DNA of 64,000 bases from Lacinutrix algicola (GTDB taxonomy: Bacteria; Bacteroidota; Bacteroidia; Flavobacteriales; Flavobacteriaceae). The first letter of the stretch is position 1. Each line of letters begins with the position of its first letter. The stretch is from the NCBI RefSeq assembly GCF_001418085.1, contig NZ_LIQH01000024.1, positions 1 through 64,000 of the forward strand, in the 5' to 3' direction. A model generated the notes under the pieces. That model was not told the origin of the DNA. It saw only the letters and a list, made by a program, of their open reading frames with translations, and did no database searches. This document shows positions 25,984 through 34,839 of this stretch, in pieces. The position numbers and the translations under genes are program-made.

Positions 25984-26937
25984 ATGAAAAAATACCTACT
26001 TCTTTTTATTCTTTCGCTTTCATTTCAATTACTAATAGCACAAGACTATAATTTAGTAGATGATAAAGTTAATCAATATCCTAAACAATTTCATTCTATT
26101 GAGTCTTTAGCAAAGCGAATTTCTTCAGATTTTACAACAAATATAGACAAAACAAGAGCTTTATTTTACTGGGTATCAAATAATATAACTTACGACGATC
26201 ATGACGCAAATGATGGTAAAGGAGCCTACAAAAGAATTAAACTAGACAAGAACTACAAAACAAAATTAACTGAGCAACAAATAAAATATGCAAATAAGTG
26301 TTTACGCAAGCAAATGGCTGTTTGTGAAGGCTACTCTCAAATCATGAAACACACCTTAGATATTTTAGATATTGAATGTGAAGTTATATCAGGCTATGCG
26401 AAAAAAAATGTACGAGAAATTGGAAGAGTAAGAAACACAAGTAATCACGCATGGAATGCTGTTAAACTTAATAATAAATGGCAATTAATAGATGCAACAT
26501 GGTCTGCTGGAGAATACAATTATCCAGCCAATAGCACTTATTTTTTAATACAACCAGAGCAACTTATTCTTTCGCATCTACCAAAGGATTCTAAATGGCA
26601 ATTGTTAGATAAACCTATCACTAAGTCTAAGTTCTTTTTTCGTCCTGTGATATTTTACACCTATTACACTTCTGGTTTAAAACTAAGTAAAGATCAAATT
26701 GGATTAATAAAGGTTAAAACAGGTGAAAAAATTAAACTTGTTTTTTCAAAAATAGAAAAAACAACCTCTTATAGATATGAGTTTAAAAATCAGACACACA
26801 CATCTCCTCTAAAATTTAAAAAAGAAAAAGATAATTACGTTGCAGAAATAGTATTTAACGACACAAGAAACTCTGAACTAACACTATACAGTAACAATAC
26901 TGGTGTTCTTGAATTTAAGATTTTAGCAGCAAAATAA
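25984..26937 (+). CDS. Secreted transglutaminase-like cysteine protein
   Basis: A 317-residue exported protein with a transglutaminase-like core. The start at 25984 gives a proper signal peptide (MKKYLLLFILSLSFQLLIAQ); an in-frame codon 30 bp earlier is not used. The likely catalytic triad is Cys114 in MAVCEGYSQIMK, His155 in SNHAWNAVKL and Asp170 in WQLIDATWSAG, in the usual order and spacing. The C-terminal 100 residues form a beta-rich extension. Bacterial members act as cysteine proteases or amide-bond enzymes on proteins or peptidoglycan in the periplasm. It stands alone, convergent with the next gene. Confidence 0.85.
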   Translation: MKKYLLLFILSLSFQLLIAQDYNLVDDKVNQYPKQFHSIESLAKRISSDFTTNIDKTRALFYWVSNNITYDDHDANDGKGAYKRIKLDKNYKTKLTEQQIKYANKCLRKQMAVCEGYSQIMKHTLDILDIECEVISGYAKKNVREIGRVRNTSNHAWNAVKLNNKWQLIDATWSAGEYNYPANSTYFLIQPEQLILSHLPKDSKWQLLDKPITKSKFFFRPVIFYTYYTSGLKLSKDQIGLIKVKTGEKIKLVFSKIEKTTSYRYEFKNQTHTSPLKFKKEKDNYVAEIVFNDTRNSELTLYSNNTGVLEFKILAAK

Positions 26938-26942
26938 AGATC

Positions 26943-27302
26943 TTAAAACAAAGTAATCAATCCTATTACAATTAAAGTAATACCAATTATAGCTTTAAAC
27001 GGCATTAATTTATCAGATATTTTATAAAGTGTGTCTTTAAAAGCTGGAGCTTTACCAATAACGTGAGTTAATAACAAAAAACCACCAACAAGGCTTATAA
27101 TATTAAATAGCAAACCTCCATTTCCAAACAATCTCATTAGTGATAAAATTACCAATGCACCACCAATTCCTGTTTGAAAAGGCGCTAAAGCCGCTGCTAT
27201 TTTATTAAAAAAATTGCGTTCTCCATCCCATTTGTCTAAAGTTGCTAAACCTAGTAATAATCCACCAGCAATATTTGCTATAGTTAGTAATGTTAAAACC
27301 AT
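26943..27302 (-). CDS. Small four-helix membrane protein, unknown function
   Basis: A 119-residue protein made almost entirely of four hydrophobic segments: about 3-21, 44-60, 65-83 and 100-118. Two internal halves look alike (ALAPFQTGIGGALVILSLMR and KLMPFKAIIGITLIVIGLI), so it may have arisen by duplication of a two-helix unit. No family is recognised. Convergent with the transglutaminase gene (5 bp apart) and divergent from the regulated membrane gene at 27412. Confidence 0.65.
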   Translation of the reverse strand: MVLTLLTIANIAGGLLLGLATLDKWDGERNFFNKIAAALAPFQTGIGGALVILSLMRLFGNGGLLFNIISLVGGFLLLTHVIGKAPAFKDTLYKISDKLMPFKAIIGITLIVIGLITLF

Positions 27303-27384
27303 GATTGCATTTTTATTTATGAATTAGATTATAAATTTACAAAATTGGGAAACAATTAACTTGTTTAATTCTATAATTTTAATT

Positions 27385-27403
27385 TACTTTGTAATTCAAA
27401 GTA
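27385..27403. promoter_or_regulatory. Palindromic operator TACTTTG-N5-CAAAGTA, copy 1
   Basis: A perfect 7-bp inverted repeat around a 5-bp spacer lies 9 bp upstream of the ATG at 27412. An identical pair of arms, with the same spacing, sits at 28699-28717 upstream of the DUF4173 gene. The winged-helix regulator encoded between the two sites is the natural candidate to bind them. Confidence 0.75.
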
Positions 27404-27411
27404 CTTTAATC

Positions 27412-28020
27412 ATGAGCGACAAAGATTATTTAAAAGACATTAGTGAGATTAAAAACTTAATGAATAAAAGTTCACGCTTTATATCACTAAGTGGCTTATC
27501 TGGAATACTTGCTGGAATTTATGCACTTATTGGTGCGGCCGTAACTTACTATTTGGTAAACTCTTATAGTTATGGCGTACTAACTCTTGACGGTTGGATA
27601 TTTAGAACTGTAATGTTGGTTTTATTTTTGGTTGCTTTTTTTAGTGTTATCACAGGCATTTTTCTTACTACTAGAAAAGCTAAAAAAAACAATGAAAAAA
27701 TTTGGGATACTTCTTCAAGGCGATTAATCTTTAATTTTTTAATTCCTTTAGTAGCCGGCGGTTTATACATTCTAATTATTTTAGCACAAGGAAAATATGG
27801 TCAAACTGGTGGTTTAATGCTAATATTTTATGGGTTAGCATTAGTTAGCGCATCGAAATACAGTATTGGAAAAATTAAATATTTAGGCTTTATAGAAATA
27901 GTTTTAGGCCTTATTGCAACGCTTTATCCTGGTTATGGTTTTTATCTTTGGGTAATAGGATTTGGTGTTATGCATATTATATACGGATCTATTATGCATT
28001 TTAAATACGATACAAAATGA
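27412..28020 (+). CDS. Polytopic membrane protein of the regulated locus, unknown function
   Basis: A 202-residue protein with a short charged N-terminal helix (MSDKDYLKDISEIKNLMNKS) and about six hydrophobic segments. The frame is open 51 bp upstream, but the ATG at 27412 is preferred because the operator palindrome and probable promoter lie directly before it. Residues 20-50 include GLSGILAGIYALIGAAV. No named family is recognised with certainty. Its stop overlaps the ATG of the next gene (ATGA), so the two are translationally coupled. Confidence 0.7.
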   Translation: MSDKDYLKDISEIKNLMNKSSRFISLSGLSGILAGIYALIGAAVTYYLVNSYSYGVLTLDGWIFRTVMLVLFLVAFFSVITGIFLTTRKAKKNNEKIWDTSSRRLIFNFLIPLVAGGLYILIILAQGKYGQTGGLMLIFYGLALVSASKYSIGKIKYLGFIEIVLGLIATLYPGYGFYLWVIGFGVMHIIYGSIMHFKYDTK

Positions 28021-28346
28021 ATAAAACATTAAAAGTAGGAATAATTGCAGCTATAATAGTTTACGCTTGTGGCTTACTATACACTTATTACGATAACATT
28101 AAATTTGAAGAGCGCATTGCTTTTTACGACATAGATAAAAATGGTTTAATTGATAACAAAGAGATAACTAAAAACTCTATTGCAACTGTTAAACAAATGG
28201 CTAAACGTAAGACAACAAAACAAGCCTTTATTATGTTAATTCCAATATCATTAATCTTTGGTTTATTTACAGGTGGTGCATCTTATCTTTTTAAAAAGAT
28301 GAAATATATTGATGCTAATGAGATTGATTATCGAAAGCGACAATAA
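28017..28346 (+). CDS. Membrane protein with a single EF-hand loop
   Basis: A 109-residue protein with membrane segments at about 6-24 and 70-90. Between them lies the loop DIDKNGLIDNKE (residues 38-49), which matches the canonical 12-residue EF-hand: Asp38, Asp40, Asn42, Gly43, Ile45 and Glu49 occupy positions 1, 3, 5, 6, 8 and 12. A single intact EF-hand suggests calcium sensing, probably on the periplasmic side. It overlaps the upstream gene by 4 bp. The family is unnamed; the calcium role is inference from the motif. Confidence 0.7.
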   Translation: MNKTLKVGIIAAIIVYACGLLYTYYDNIKFEERIAFYDIDKNGLIDNKEITKNSIATVKQMAKRKTTKQAFIMLIPISLIFGLFTGGASYLFKKMKYIDANEIDYRKRQ

Positions 28347-28361
28347 ACTAATAACTAAATA

Positions 28362-28384
28362 GATTCTTGCCTGCGCAGGAAATG
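28362..28384. repeat. Single copy of the CTGCC..GCAGG palindromic repeat
   Basis: GATTCTTGCCTGCGCAGGAAATG is related to the arms of the paired repeats at 7754-7821 and 24943-25019. It ends 1 bp before the ATG of the winged-helix regulator, in the place of its ribosome-binding region. Confidence 0.6.
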
Positions 28385-28385
28385 T

Positions 28386-28679
28386 ATGAGCATAATAATT
28401 AACATAAATAAACTATTCGACCACAGAATTAGATTAGGCATCATGTCTATTTTAATGGTGAATGAGTATGCAGATTTTAATATGCTTAAAGAACTCCTAG
28501 GAGCCACAGATGGCAACTTAGCAAGCCATACAAAGGCTTTAGAAAAAGCAGAATATATTAAAATTGAAAAACAATTTATTGGCAAAAAACCCAATACAAG
28601 ATACAGCACTACTCCATTAGGAAAAGCTGAGTTTAAAAAACACATTAACGCTTTAGAAAAATTAATACATAAATCTTAA
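28386..28679 (+). CDS. Small winged-helix transcriptional regulator
   Basis: A 97-residue DNA-binding protein. It fits the short winged-helix (ArsR/MarR-like, HTH_34-type) family: KLFDHRIRLGIMSILMV forms the first helix, FNMLKELLGATDGNLASHTK contains the helix-turn-helix (about 33-53), and the wing is KIEKQFIGKKPNTRYSTTP, followed by GKAEFKKHINALEKLI as dimerisation helix. There is no ligand domain. It lies between two identical palindromes (27385 and 28699), and members of this group are often coded beside DUF4153/DUF4173 genes. I infer that it represses both units and perhaps itself. Confidence 0.85.
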   Translation: MSIIININKLFDHRIRLGIMSILMVNEYADFNMLKELLGATDGNLASHTKALEKAEYIKIEKQFIGKKPNTRYSTTPLGKAEFKKHINALEKLIHKS

Positions 28680-28698
28680 TTCCTTTTTTTTATACACT

Positions 28699-28717
28699 TA
28701 CTTTGAATTTCAAAGTA
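28699..28717. promoter_or_regulatory. Palindromic operator TACTTTG-N5-CAAAGTA, copy 2
   Basis: The same arms and spacing as the site at 27385-27403, here 25 bp upstream of the ATG at 28742. The left arm TACTTTG also resembles the -7 promoter box, so a bound repressor would cover the promoter. Confidence 0.75.
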
Positions 28718-28741
28718 CTTTTAAATAATAAATTCAAACTT

Positions 28742-30145
28742 ATGAAACAAGCCATCATCATTCTCTCGTCTCTTTTATTTAGCACTTTATTTTACAGTCA
28801 GAATATTGGATTAAATCTATCCATTTTTAGTATCCTTACTTTAATCGTTTTACTTATTAGTAATACCAATAAGTTTAAGAATAAAGCAACAATTATCTAT
28901 GCTCTACTCTATTTAGTAACAGCAGCAATAGTATTCTTTCAACACACTACATTATCTATAATAACAAACTGTGTTGTCTTTTTTACCCTAATTGGTAGCA
29001 TTACTGAGGCTAAATCTTCAATATTTGTTAATTGGCTAAATGGTGTTTACACAACTGTTGCAGGCTTCTTTCATAGGAGTTTTCATTTTAACGAAAAAGA
29101 AGCTAAGCCCATACTAAAAAAAGACATTGATTTTTTACATTGGATAAAACTAATAGGCATACCATTAGTATTTATTATTGTTTTTATTCTGCTTTACAAA
29201 AACGGAAACTCGGTTTTTAACGATTTAATCTCTCAAATAAATCTAAAATTCATCAACATGCAATGGATTTTATTTTCAGTATTAGGTTACTTTTTATTCA
29301 GTAATATTATAAATCCTGTAGAAGTAGAACACGCAACAAAATTAGATTTAGAGACAGGAAACTCATTATCTAAAGGCACTATTTTTTCTGAAGAAGATTT
29401 AAAAAAAGAAAAACAATTGGGCACAACGCTTATGCTATTGCTTAATGTATTAATCGTATTTTATTTAGTTACAGATATTATTGCTATTAGCACCTCTGCT
29501 ACTTCAAATGCCGAAACATTATCAAATCAGGTTCATAATGGCATTAATGCTTTAATAGCCTCAATTGTAATTGCAATTGTTATTATTCTATACTTTTTTA
29601 GAGGAAATCTCAATTTCTATAAAGACAATAAAGCACTTAAAATTTTAGCATTTACATGGATTATTTTAAATGCTGTATTAGTAATTCTTATAGCATTTAA
29701 AAACAACATTTATGTTTCTTCTTTTGGCTTCACTTATAAGCGTGTGGGTGTTTACATATACTTATTACTCACATTTATTGGTCTTGTAACAACCTTTATA
29801 AAAGTACTAAAAGTTAAAAATTTATTATTTCTATTTAGAGTAAATACACAAATAGCTTTTGTAATACTTATGCTTTGCAGCACTATAAATTGGGATTACC
29901 AGATAACACATTACAACATTAACTACGCGCAATCTGTAGACTTAAGCTACCTAATAAACTTATCTAATAACAATGCTTCCTTATTAAAAACATACAATGA
30001 TAAAAACACGTTAGGTAGTAAAAACTATAATAGAATAAATAATAAGCATACCAATTTTATTCAATTATTAGAAGATAGAAGCTGGCAAGAATACACCTAC
30101 GAGAACTTAAAAGAAACGAATAACTCCAAAACACATAACTACTAA
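28742..30145 (+). CDS. DUF4153/DUF4173 polytopic membrane protein
   Basis: A 467-residue integral membrane protein with about 12-13 membrane helices. The block HNGINALIASIVIAIVIILY followed by FFRGNLNFYKDNKALKILAF and SSFGFTYKRVGVYIYLLL matches the DUF4153/DUF4173 family. The ATG at 28742 is chosen because the operator and promoter lie between it and the earlier in-frame start at 28703. The C-terminal 100 residues are soluble (NIIYAQSVDLSYLINLS-like region). Function unknown. It heads a run of six plus-strand genes; its stop abuts the next ATG. Confidence 0.8.
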   Translation: MKQAIIILSSLLFSTLFYSQNIGLNLSIFSILTLIVLLISNTNKFKNKATIIYALLYLVTAAIVFFQHTTLSIITNCVVFFTLIGSITEAKSSIFVNWLNGVYTTVAGFFHRSFHFNEKEAKPILKKDIDFLHWIKLIGIPLVFIIVFILLYKNGNSVFNDLISQINLKFINMQWILFSVLGYFLFSNIINPVEVEHATKLDLETGNSLSKGTIFSEEDLKKEKQLGTTLMLLLNVLIVFYLVTDIIAISTSATSNAETLSNQVHNGINALIASIVIAIVIILYFFRGNLNFYKDNKALKILAFTWIILNAVLVILIAFKNNIYVSSFGFTYKRVGVYIYLLLTFIGLVTTFIKVLKVKNLLFLFRVNTQIAFVILMLCSTINWDYQITHYNINYAQSVDLSYLINLSNNNASLLKTYNDKNTLGSKNYNRINNKHTNFIQLLEDRSWQEYTYENLKETNNSKTHNY

Positions 30146-30519
30146 TGAATATTCCATCTAACGTAGGAAAATCTACACTATTAGCCATGTGCATTTTCTG
30201 GATAATCAATTTTACAAAAGATATAAGCATGGACCTTGCTGGTTTTGCGCTCTTATCGGCAATCCCAATTTTTATTTGTGTATCGCTTGTAATTATTATT
30301 ACAATATGCCCAGTATTCTGGTTTTTAAAAAAAGACAACGTAAGCAATTACGCTATTGCTAAAAAGTACTTTCCTTATTATATAATAGTAATGTTTGCTT
30401 TATGTCTCATGGGAATAATAACATCAAGATCTGATGTTTATTCTATTAGTTTCTTCATTACAGTATTTATTACAACAGCACAATCATGGGTGTGGTTTGC
30501 AAAAGAGAACAGAATATGA
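30145..30519 (+). CDS. Four-helix membrane protein, unknown function
   Basis: A 124-residue protein with four hydrophobic segments (about 12-28, 34-58, 72-90 and 97-116). It follows the DUF4173 gene with a one-base stop/start overlap and its own stop overlaps the ATG of the Coq4-like gene, so it is translated as part of the same operon. No domain is recognised. Confidence 0.65.
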   Translation: MNIPSNVGKSTLLAMCIFWIINFTKDISMDLAGFALLSAIPIFICVSLVIIITICPVFWFLKKDNVSNYAIAKKYFPYYIIVMFALCLMGIITSRSDVYSISFFITVFITTAQSWVWFAKENRI

Positions 30520-31022
30520 AAGCACTAAGAAAACAACTTATTAATTGGCTATTCGAGGTTTCTAGTAAAATTTATACTCTTATTTATAAAAACCAGAAAC
30601 CATGGCTAATTACAAAAACAGATTTGCTCTCCTATTCTAGAGATAGTTTAGGTTACTGCTTGGGTTTATTTCTCGACAAAAATAATTTCGAGCTCATACC
30701 TAAAGTCGAACGTCATGATTGCTACCATGTTTTAACAGGTTACAGTACAAAAGTAGAAGATGAAATTGCTTTGCAATATTTAAGTTTAGCAAATGGAAAA
30801 AGAAGTCCGTATTTGTACGGAGCGGTAATTTTAGGCACTATTATTCTTCCCGACTATTTAACTTACTATTTACAATCTTATAAAATAGGTAAGGAAGCAA
30901 ATGTGTTCCATAATCTAGATTATAAATCACTACTAAAAGTGAATATAAACACCATAAGGCAAGCTATATTTTCGAAGCAGCAAATACAAACCATTAACAA
31001 TTTACATTATGAGCAGACTTAA
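30516..31022 (+). CDS. Coq4-like protein
   Basis: A 168-residue soluble protein. Residues 67-83 match the Coq4 signature HDxxHx11E exactly: His67, Asp68, His71 and Glu83 within ERHDCYHVLTGYSTKVEDE. Coq4 is a zinc-binding protein needed for ubiquinone synthesis in mitochondria and proteobacteria. Its presence here is odd because Bacteroidota normally use menaquinone, so this homologue probably has another role. The ATG at 30516 overlaps the upstream stop (ATGA); an earlier in-frame start at 30486 would overlap that gene more and is less likely. Its 3' end overlaps the SanA-like gene by 14 bp. Confidence 0.75.
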   Translation: MKALRKQLINWLFEVSSKIYTLIYKNQKPWLITKTDLLSYSRDSLGYCLGLFLDKNNFELIPKVERHDCYHVLTGYSTKVEDEIALQYLSLANGKRSPYLYGAVILGTIILPDYLTYYLQSYKIGKEANVFHNLDYKSLLKVNINTIRQAIFSKQQIQTINNLHYEQT

Positions 31023-31662
31023 AACTAAATTACTTAAATACACAAAGAGACTTTCTATAATTACAGCTCTAACGGTAATATTCGCAGTAATATGCAATGG
31101 TATTATTATTTATAATGCTGAAGGCAAAACGTTTTCAGACATTAAAAATATTCCTAAAAACAAAGTAGGAATCGTTTTAGGCGCAAGTAAATTCACCAAT
31201 GGTAATCGCATTAATTTATACTACAAATACAGATTGGAAGCTGCGGAAGCGCTTTACAATTCAGGGAAAATAGAATACATTTTAATAAGTGGAGATAATA
31301 GTAGGAAAGACTATGACGAGCCTTCGACCTTTAAAAACGATTTAATAGCCAAAGGCATTCCAGAACATAAAATATTTCTAGACTATGCAGGATTTAGAAC
31401 TTTAGATTCTATGGTGCGTGCAAAAGCCATTTTTAGTTTAACCGAATGCACGATTATATCACAAAAATTCCATAATGAACGTGCAATTTACCTAGCTCAA
31501 AAAAATGACATTAATGCTATTGCTTTTAATGCAAAAAACATAACCGGACGTTATGGCTTAAAAACAAACCTTAGAGAGCATTTAGCAAAAACAAAGGCTG
31601 TTATAGACATCCTCTTTAGAGTGCAACCAAAGTTTCTTGGTAAGAAAATAGACATTATATAA
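31009..31662 (+). CDS. SanA/YdcF-like envelope protein (DUF218 domain)
   Basis: A 217-residue protein with one N-terminal membrane helix (about 13-35) and a DUF218 domain: VGIVLGASKFTNG (48-60), YILISGDNSRKDYDEPSTF, FLDYAGFRTLDSMVRAKAIF and ECTIISQKFHNERAIYLAQ. This is the SanA subgroup, where E. coli SanA supports envelope permeability to vancomycin at high temperature. The biochemical activity of SanA is unknown. The gene overlaps the Coq4-like gene by 14 bp and is 48 bp before the DUF2809 gene. Confidence 0.85.
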   Translation: MSRLKTKLLKYTKRLSIITALTVIFAVICNGIIIYNAEGKTFSDIKNIPKNKVGIVLGASKFTNGNRINLYYKYRLEAAEALYNSGKIEYILISGDNSRKDYDEPSTFKNDLIAKGIPEHKIFLDYAGFRTLDSMVRAKAIFSLTECTIISQKFHNERAIYLAQKNDINAIAFNAKNITGRYGLKTNLREHLAKTKAVIDILFRVQPKFLGKKIDII

Positions 31663-31709
31663 AACGATCCAATTAAAAATAATGTGATTAAAACAATAAA
31701 CACCAACAC

Positions 31710-32105
31710 ATGAAAACTACATTTCAACCTTATTACTTCGCATCCTTTTACTTTTTGTTATTAATAGAAATTGCAATTGCAATATTCTTAAAAGGCGGAT
31801 TTATAAGGCATACGTTTGGCGATTTCTTATCGGTAATCCTAATCTATTGTTTTATAAAAAGTTTTTTAAACATTAAACCCATATTAGTAGCAACGCTAGT
31901 ACTTGTTATTGCTTTTATTATTGAATTCTTACAACTAGCAAACATTTTAGAGTTTTTAAATTTAAGAGACAATAGATTAATTGCAACACTTTTAGGAACA
32001 TCGTTTAGTATTCAAGACCTCATCGCTTATACTTTAGGCACAATATTTATATTGATTACAGATATTATTATTAACAAAAAAAGCAGTAAAAATGAATCTA
32101 ATTAA
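31710..32105 (+). CDS. DUF2809 membrane protein
   Basis: A 131-residue protein with four membrane helices. Conserved-looking DUF2809 blocks are GFIRHTFGDFLSVILIYCFI (29-48) and the C-terminal TSFSIQDLIAYTLGTI (100-115), where the family has an invariant Asp before a helix. Function unknown; members are often coded with other small membrane proteins. It overlaps the DUF1361 gene by 14 bp. Confidence 0.8.
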   Translation: MKTTFQPYYFASFYFLLLIEIAIAIFLKGGFIRHTFGDFLSVILIYCFIKSFLNIKPILVATLVLVIAFIIEFLQLANILEFLNLRDNRLIATLLGTSFSIQDLIAYTLGTIFILITDIIINKKSSKNESN

Positions 32106-32745
32106 AACTATATTTCCAAAACAAGCACGTTCTTTAAGTATTGTATTTATGCTCGTGCTATTTTGTTTTCTAGTTCTATTTTTTAGAATTTCAATTACAA
32201 AAACACTTTACTACATTTTTTTAGTTTGGAATCTTTTTTTAGCTATTATACCTTATGGTATTACTCTACTTTTATCAGATAGAAAGAGATTGAATAAAAT
32301 AAGTTTCGTTTTAATCTTCTTTACTTGGCTTGCATTTTTACCTAATGCTCCATATATAATTACCGATTTATTTCATTTAAACATAAGTACGTTTAATAAC
32401 ATTTGGATAGACACCTTAGTTATTAGTGCGTTTGCAATCACTGGTATGTTTTTGTTTTATTTTTCTTTATTTCAAATGAAAAATTTACTCTTAGCTTTTT
32501 TCAGCAAATCAATATCCAACGTTTTAATAACCTCAACTATATTCCTATCTGCTTTTGGTGTTTATATTGGTCGCTTTTTACGCTATAATTCCTGGCAAAT
32601 TTTAAGCCATCCACAACAATTATTTAGTGATATCATTAATATGATACTCCATCCTATTACCAATAAAGAAGTTTGGTTATTCACGCTTTTATTTGGGTTC
32701 TTTTTACAATTTGGATATTCCATATTTAAGCGTTTAAAAGAATAA
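32092..32745 (+). CDS. DUF1361 membrane protein
   Basis: A 217-residue integral membrane protein with about six or seven membrane helices. The DUF1361 pattern is visible: FLVWNLFLAIIPYGI near residue 45, FTWLAFLPNAPYIITDLFHL (about 76-95, the LPNAPY-x-ITD signature), and FGVYIGRFLRYNSWQI (about 155-170). Function unknown. It is the last gene of the operator-controlled run that begins with the DUF4173 gene. Confidence 0.85.
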   Translation: MNLIKTIFPKQARSLSIVFMLVLFCFLVLFFRISITKTLYYIFLVWNLFLAIIPYGITLLLSDRKRLNKISFVLIFFTWLAFLPNAPYIITDLFHLNISTFNNIWIDTLVISAFAITGMFLFYFSLFQMKNLLLAFFSKSISNVLITSTIFLSAFGVYIGRFLRYNSWQILSHPQQLFSDIINMILHPITNKEVWLFTLLFGFFLQFGYSIFKRLKE

Positions 32746-32871
32746 CTGTTTAAATCCTTTAATATCACTCAGACTTAAATCTCTAATTATAAAACAATAA
32801 CAGTTAATTATAACATTGTTAATTTTCATTTTCTTACTTTTATAAGATTAACCAAAAACTTAAACTAAAAA

Positions 32872-34767
32872 ATGAAACATTTATCAGCTGGATTACTACT
32901 TGCGGTACTACTTGTTTTTTCATGTAAGAAAGAAACAGAAAAAGTAGAAAAAACAAACACTTATAGTATGGGTGATTTTGAGCTTTCTACAGATGCTATA
33001 ATGCACAACAAGCCAATTACAATTACCTATAATGGAGAAGATAAAGACATGGAAGGTTTTTATTATATGCTTGATGGATACAAAGCATACCCAGAAGATT
33101 TAAATTTTAAAAACGGGAAAGCAACTATTTCAATTCCAGACTCTATTTCTGCAATTGCTATAAACTTAAAAGTTGATGATGCTTACTTAGACAATGATAA
33201 AAAAGGTTATTTATTTCCTGTTTTAGATAACAAAGGAACTGCTATTGTTGGCAGTAAGTCTACTATGGAAGCCTATAAATCTGGTAATGGTCAAAATTAC
33301 GGAATAGAAGGAGATGCAGATGTTTTAGCAAAAACACTTGAAGCAGATATTACAGCTAATCCAGAACTTAAAGAACTTTGGGGAACTCGATATTTAAGTA
33401 ATGTAATGAGAAGTGATAGCAAAAAAGGAAAAGCATTAGCTAATACAATGCTAACAGAATTTGCTGCTAAAAAAGATTTAACGGAAGACGACTACACACA
33501 AATAAGTACTATATATAGAAACTTAAGAGATGCAAAAGGTGTCGATTCTATTTCTAAGATTGCAATTGCTAAATTTCCTAATGGAGAATTGAAGCAACAA
33601 GCTTTAATGAATGATTTTTATGGTGCAAAAACATTAGATGAAAAGGAAACTATTTTCACAGCACTTGAAACTAATTATGGAATGAGTCCTTCATTATCTT
33701 ACGCTGCAAACAGTATTGCCGCACAAAAATTTAAAGAAGGAGACGAAGCTGGTTTTAAATTATACGCAAGTAAAATAACTAACCCAAACGATAAAGCTGG
33801 ATTATACAACAGTGTTGCTTGGCCTGCTGCCGAAGAAGGAAAAAACATGGAAATGGCTTCTCAATTGTCTAAAGCGTCTTTAGATTTATTAATGCAAGCA
33901 AAAAAGGATGCATCTAACAAACCTACTTACTACACAGAAAATCAATACAAAAAGAGTGTTGATGATTCTTATAACATGTTTGCAGATACTTACGCTTTAT
34001 TACAATACAAATTAGGTAACGTAAAAGAAGCAATTACATACCAAACTAAAGCTGTTGGAGATGGTAAAAGTAGTGATGTTAACGAGCGTTATATTGAGTT
34101 TTTAATGGCAGATAAACAATATAAGTTAGCAGCAGAAAAAGCTAATTTATTTTTAAGTGAAGGTCATGGAACTAGTAAAGTAAAAGGTTTCTACAAAACA
34201 GCTTATACCTCACTAAATCCTGATGCTACAGATTTTGATACTATTATTTCTAATATAGACAAAGCGAACCACGATAGAGAGTTAGCAGAATTAAAGAAGT
34301 CTATGCTTGACGAAGAAGCACCACAATTTGTACTTAAAAACTTAGATGGTGAAAATGTTTCACTTGAAGATTTAAAAGGAAAGACTGTGATTTTAGATTT
34401 CTGGGCAACATGGTGTGGACCTTGTAAAGCATCTTTTCCAGGAATGCAACAAGTAGTAGAAAAATATAAAGACGATGAAAGTGTTGTTTTACTTTTTGTT
34501 GATACTTTTGAAGATGGCAAAAACAGAGAAAAAGATGTTACCAAATTTATTAAAGATAACAACTACGGTTTCCATGTGTTAATAGATGGTAAAGTAAAAG
34601 ATAGTAACGATTATGAAGTTGCTAAAAAATATGGTATCACTGGAATACCTACTAAAATAATTATTGGTCCTACGGGAAAAATAAACTTTAGAGCTGTTGG
34701 TTTTAGTGGCAACAACGATAAGTTAAAACAAGAAATGGACTTAATGATAGATTTATTAAAATCTTAA
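32872..34767 (+). CDS. TlpA-like thioredoxin-fold lipoprotein
   Basis: A 631-residue lipoprotein (lipidated Cys at about 18 in LVFSCKKE). The N-terminal part (30-150) is a DUF4369-like beta domain common in Bacteroidota thioredoxin proteins, residues 160-450 are helical and TPR-like, and the C-terminal domain (about 485-631) is a TlpA thioredoxin fold with the redox motif WCGPC in FWATWCGPCKASFPG and the cis-Pro loop GITGIPTKIII. It probably reduces or oxidises disulfides in the periplasm or at the outer membrane. The gene stands alone with a strong terminator behind it. Confidence 0.9.
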   Translation: MKHLSAGLLLAVLLVFSCKKETEKVEKTNTYSMGDFELSTDAIMHNKPITITYNGEDKDMEGFYYMLDGYKAYPEDLNFKNGKATISIPDSISAIAINLKVDDAYLDNDKKGYLFPVLDNKGTAIVGSKSTMEAYKSGNGQNYGIEGDADVLAKTLEADITANPELKELWGTRYLSNVMRSDSKKGKALANTMLTEFAAKKDLTEDDYTQISTIYRNLRDAKGVDSISKIAIAKFPNGELKQQALMNDFYGAKTLDEKETIFTALETNYGMSPSLSYAANSIAAQKFKEGDEAGFKLYASKITNPNDKAGLYNSVAWPAAEEGKNMEMASQLSKASLDLLMQAKKDASNKPTYYTENQYKKSVDDSYNMFADTYALLQYKLGNVKEAITYQTKAVGDGKSSDVNERYIEFLMADKQYKLAAEKANLFLSEGHGTSKVKGFYKTAYTSLNPDATDFDTIISNIDKANHDRELAELKKSMLDEEAPQFVLKNLDGENVSLEDLKGKTVILDFWATWCGPCKASFPGMQQVVEKYKDDESVVLLFVDTFEDGKNREKDVTKFIKDNNYGFHVLIDGKVKDSNDYEVAKKYGITGIPTKIIIGPTGKINFRAVGFSGNNDKLKQEMDLMIDLLKS

Positions 34768-34790
34768 ATCAATAAGTTTTTATAAAAAGA

Positions 34791-34820
34791 AAAAGCCACG
34801 ATATATATATCGTGGCTTTT
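34791..34820. terminator. Bidirectional intrinsic terminator
   Basis: A perfect 15-bp palindrome, AAAAGCCACGATATA and its complement, flanked by A- and T-tracts, lies between the convergent TlpA-like and calcium-repeat genes. It can end transcription from both sides. Confidence 0.9.
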
Positions 34821-34839
34821 ATATTTAATAGCATTTAAA

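Noticed and set aside
28699-28717. Ordinary -7 promoter box only
   Set aside because: TACTTTG alone could be a promoter element, but the perfect second arm and the identical copy at 27385 favour an operator.
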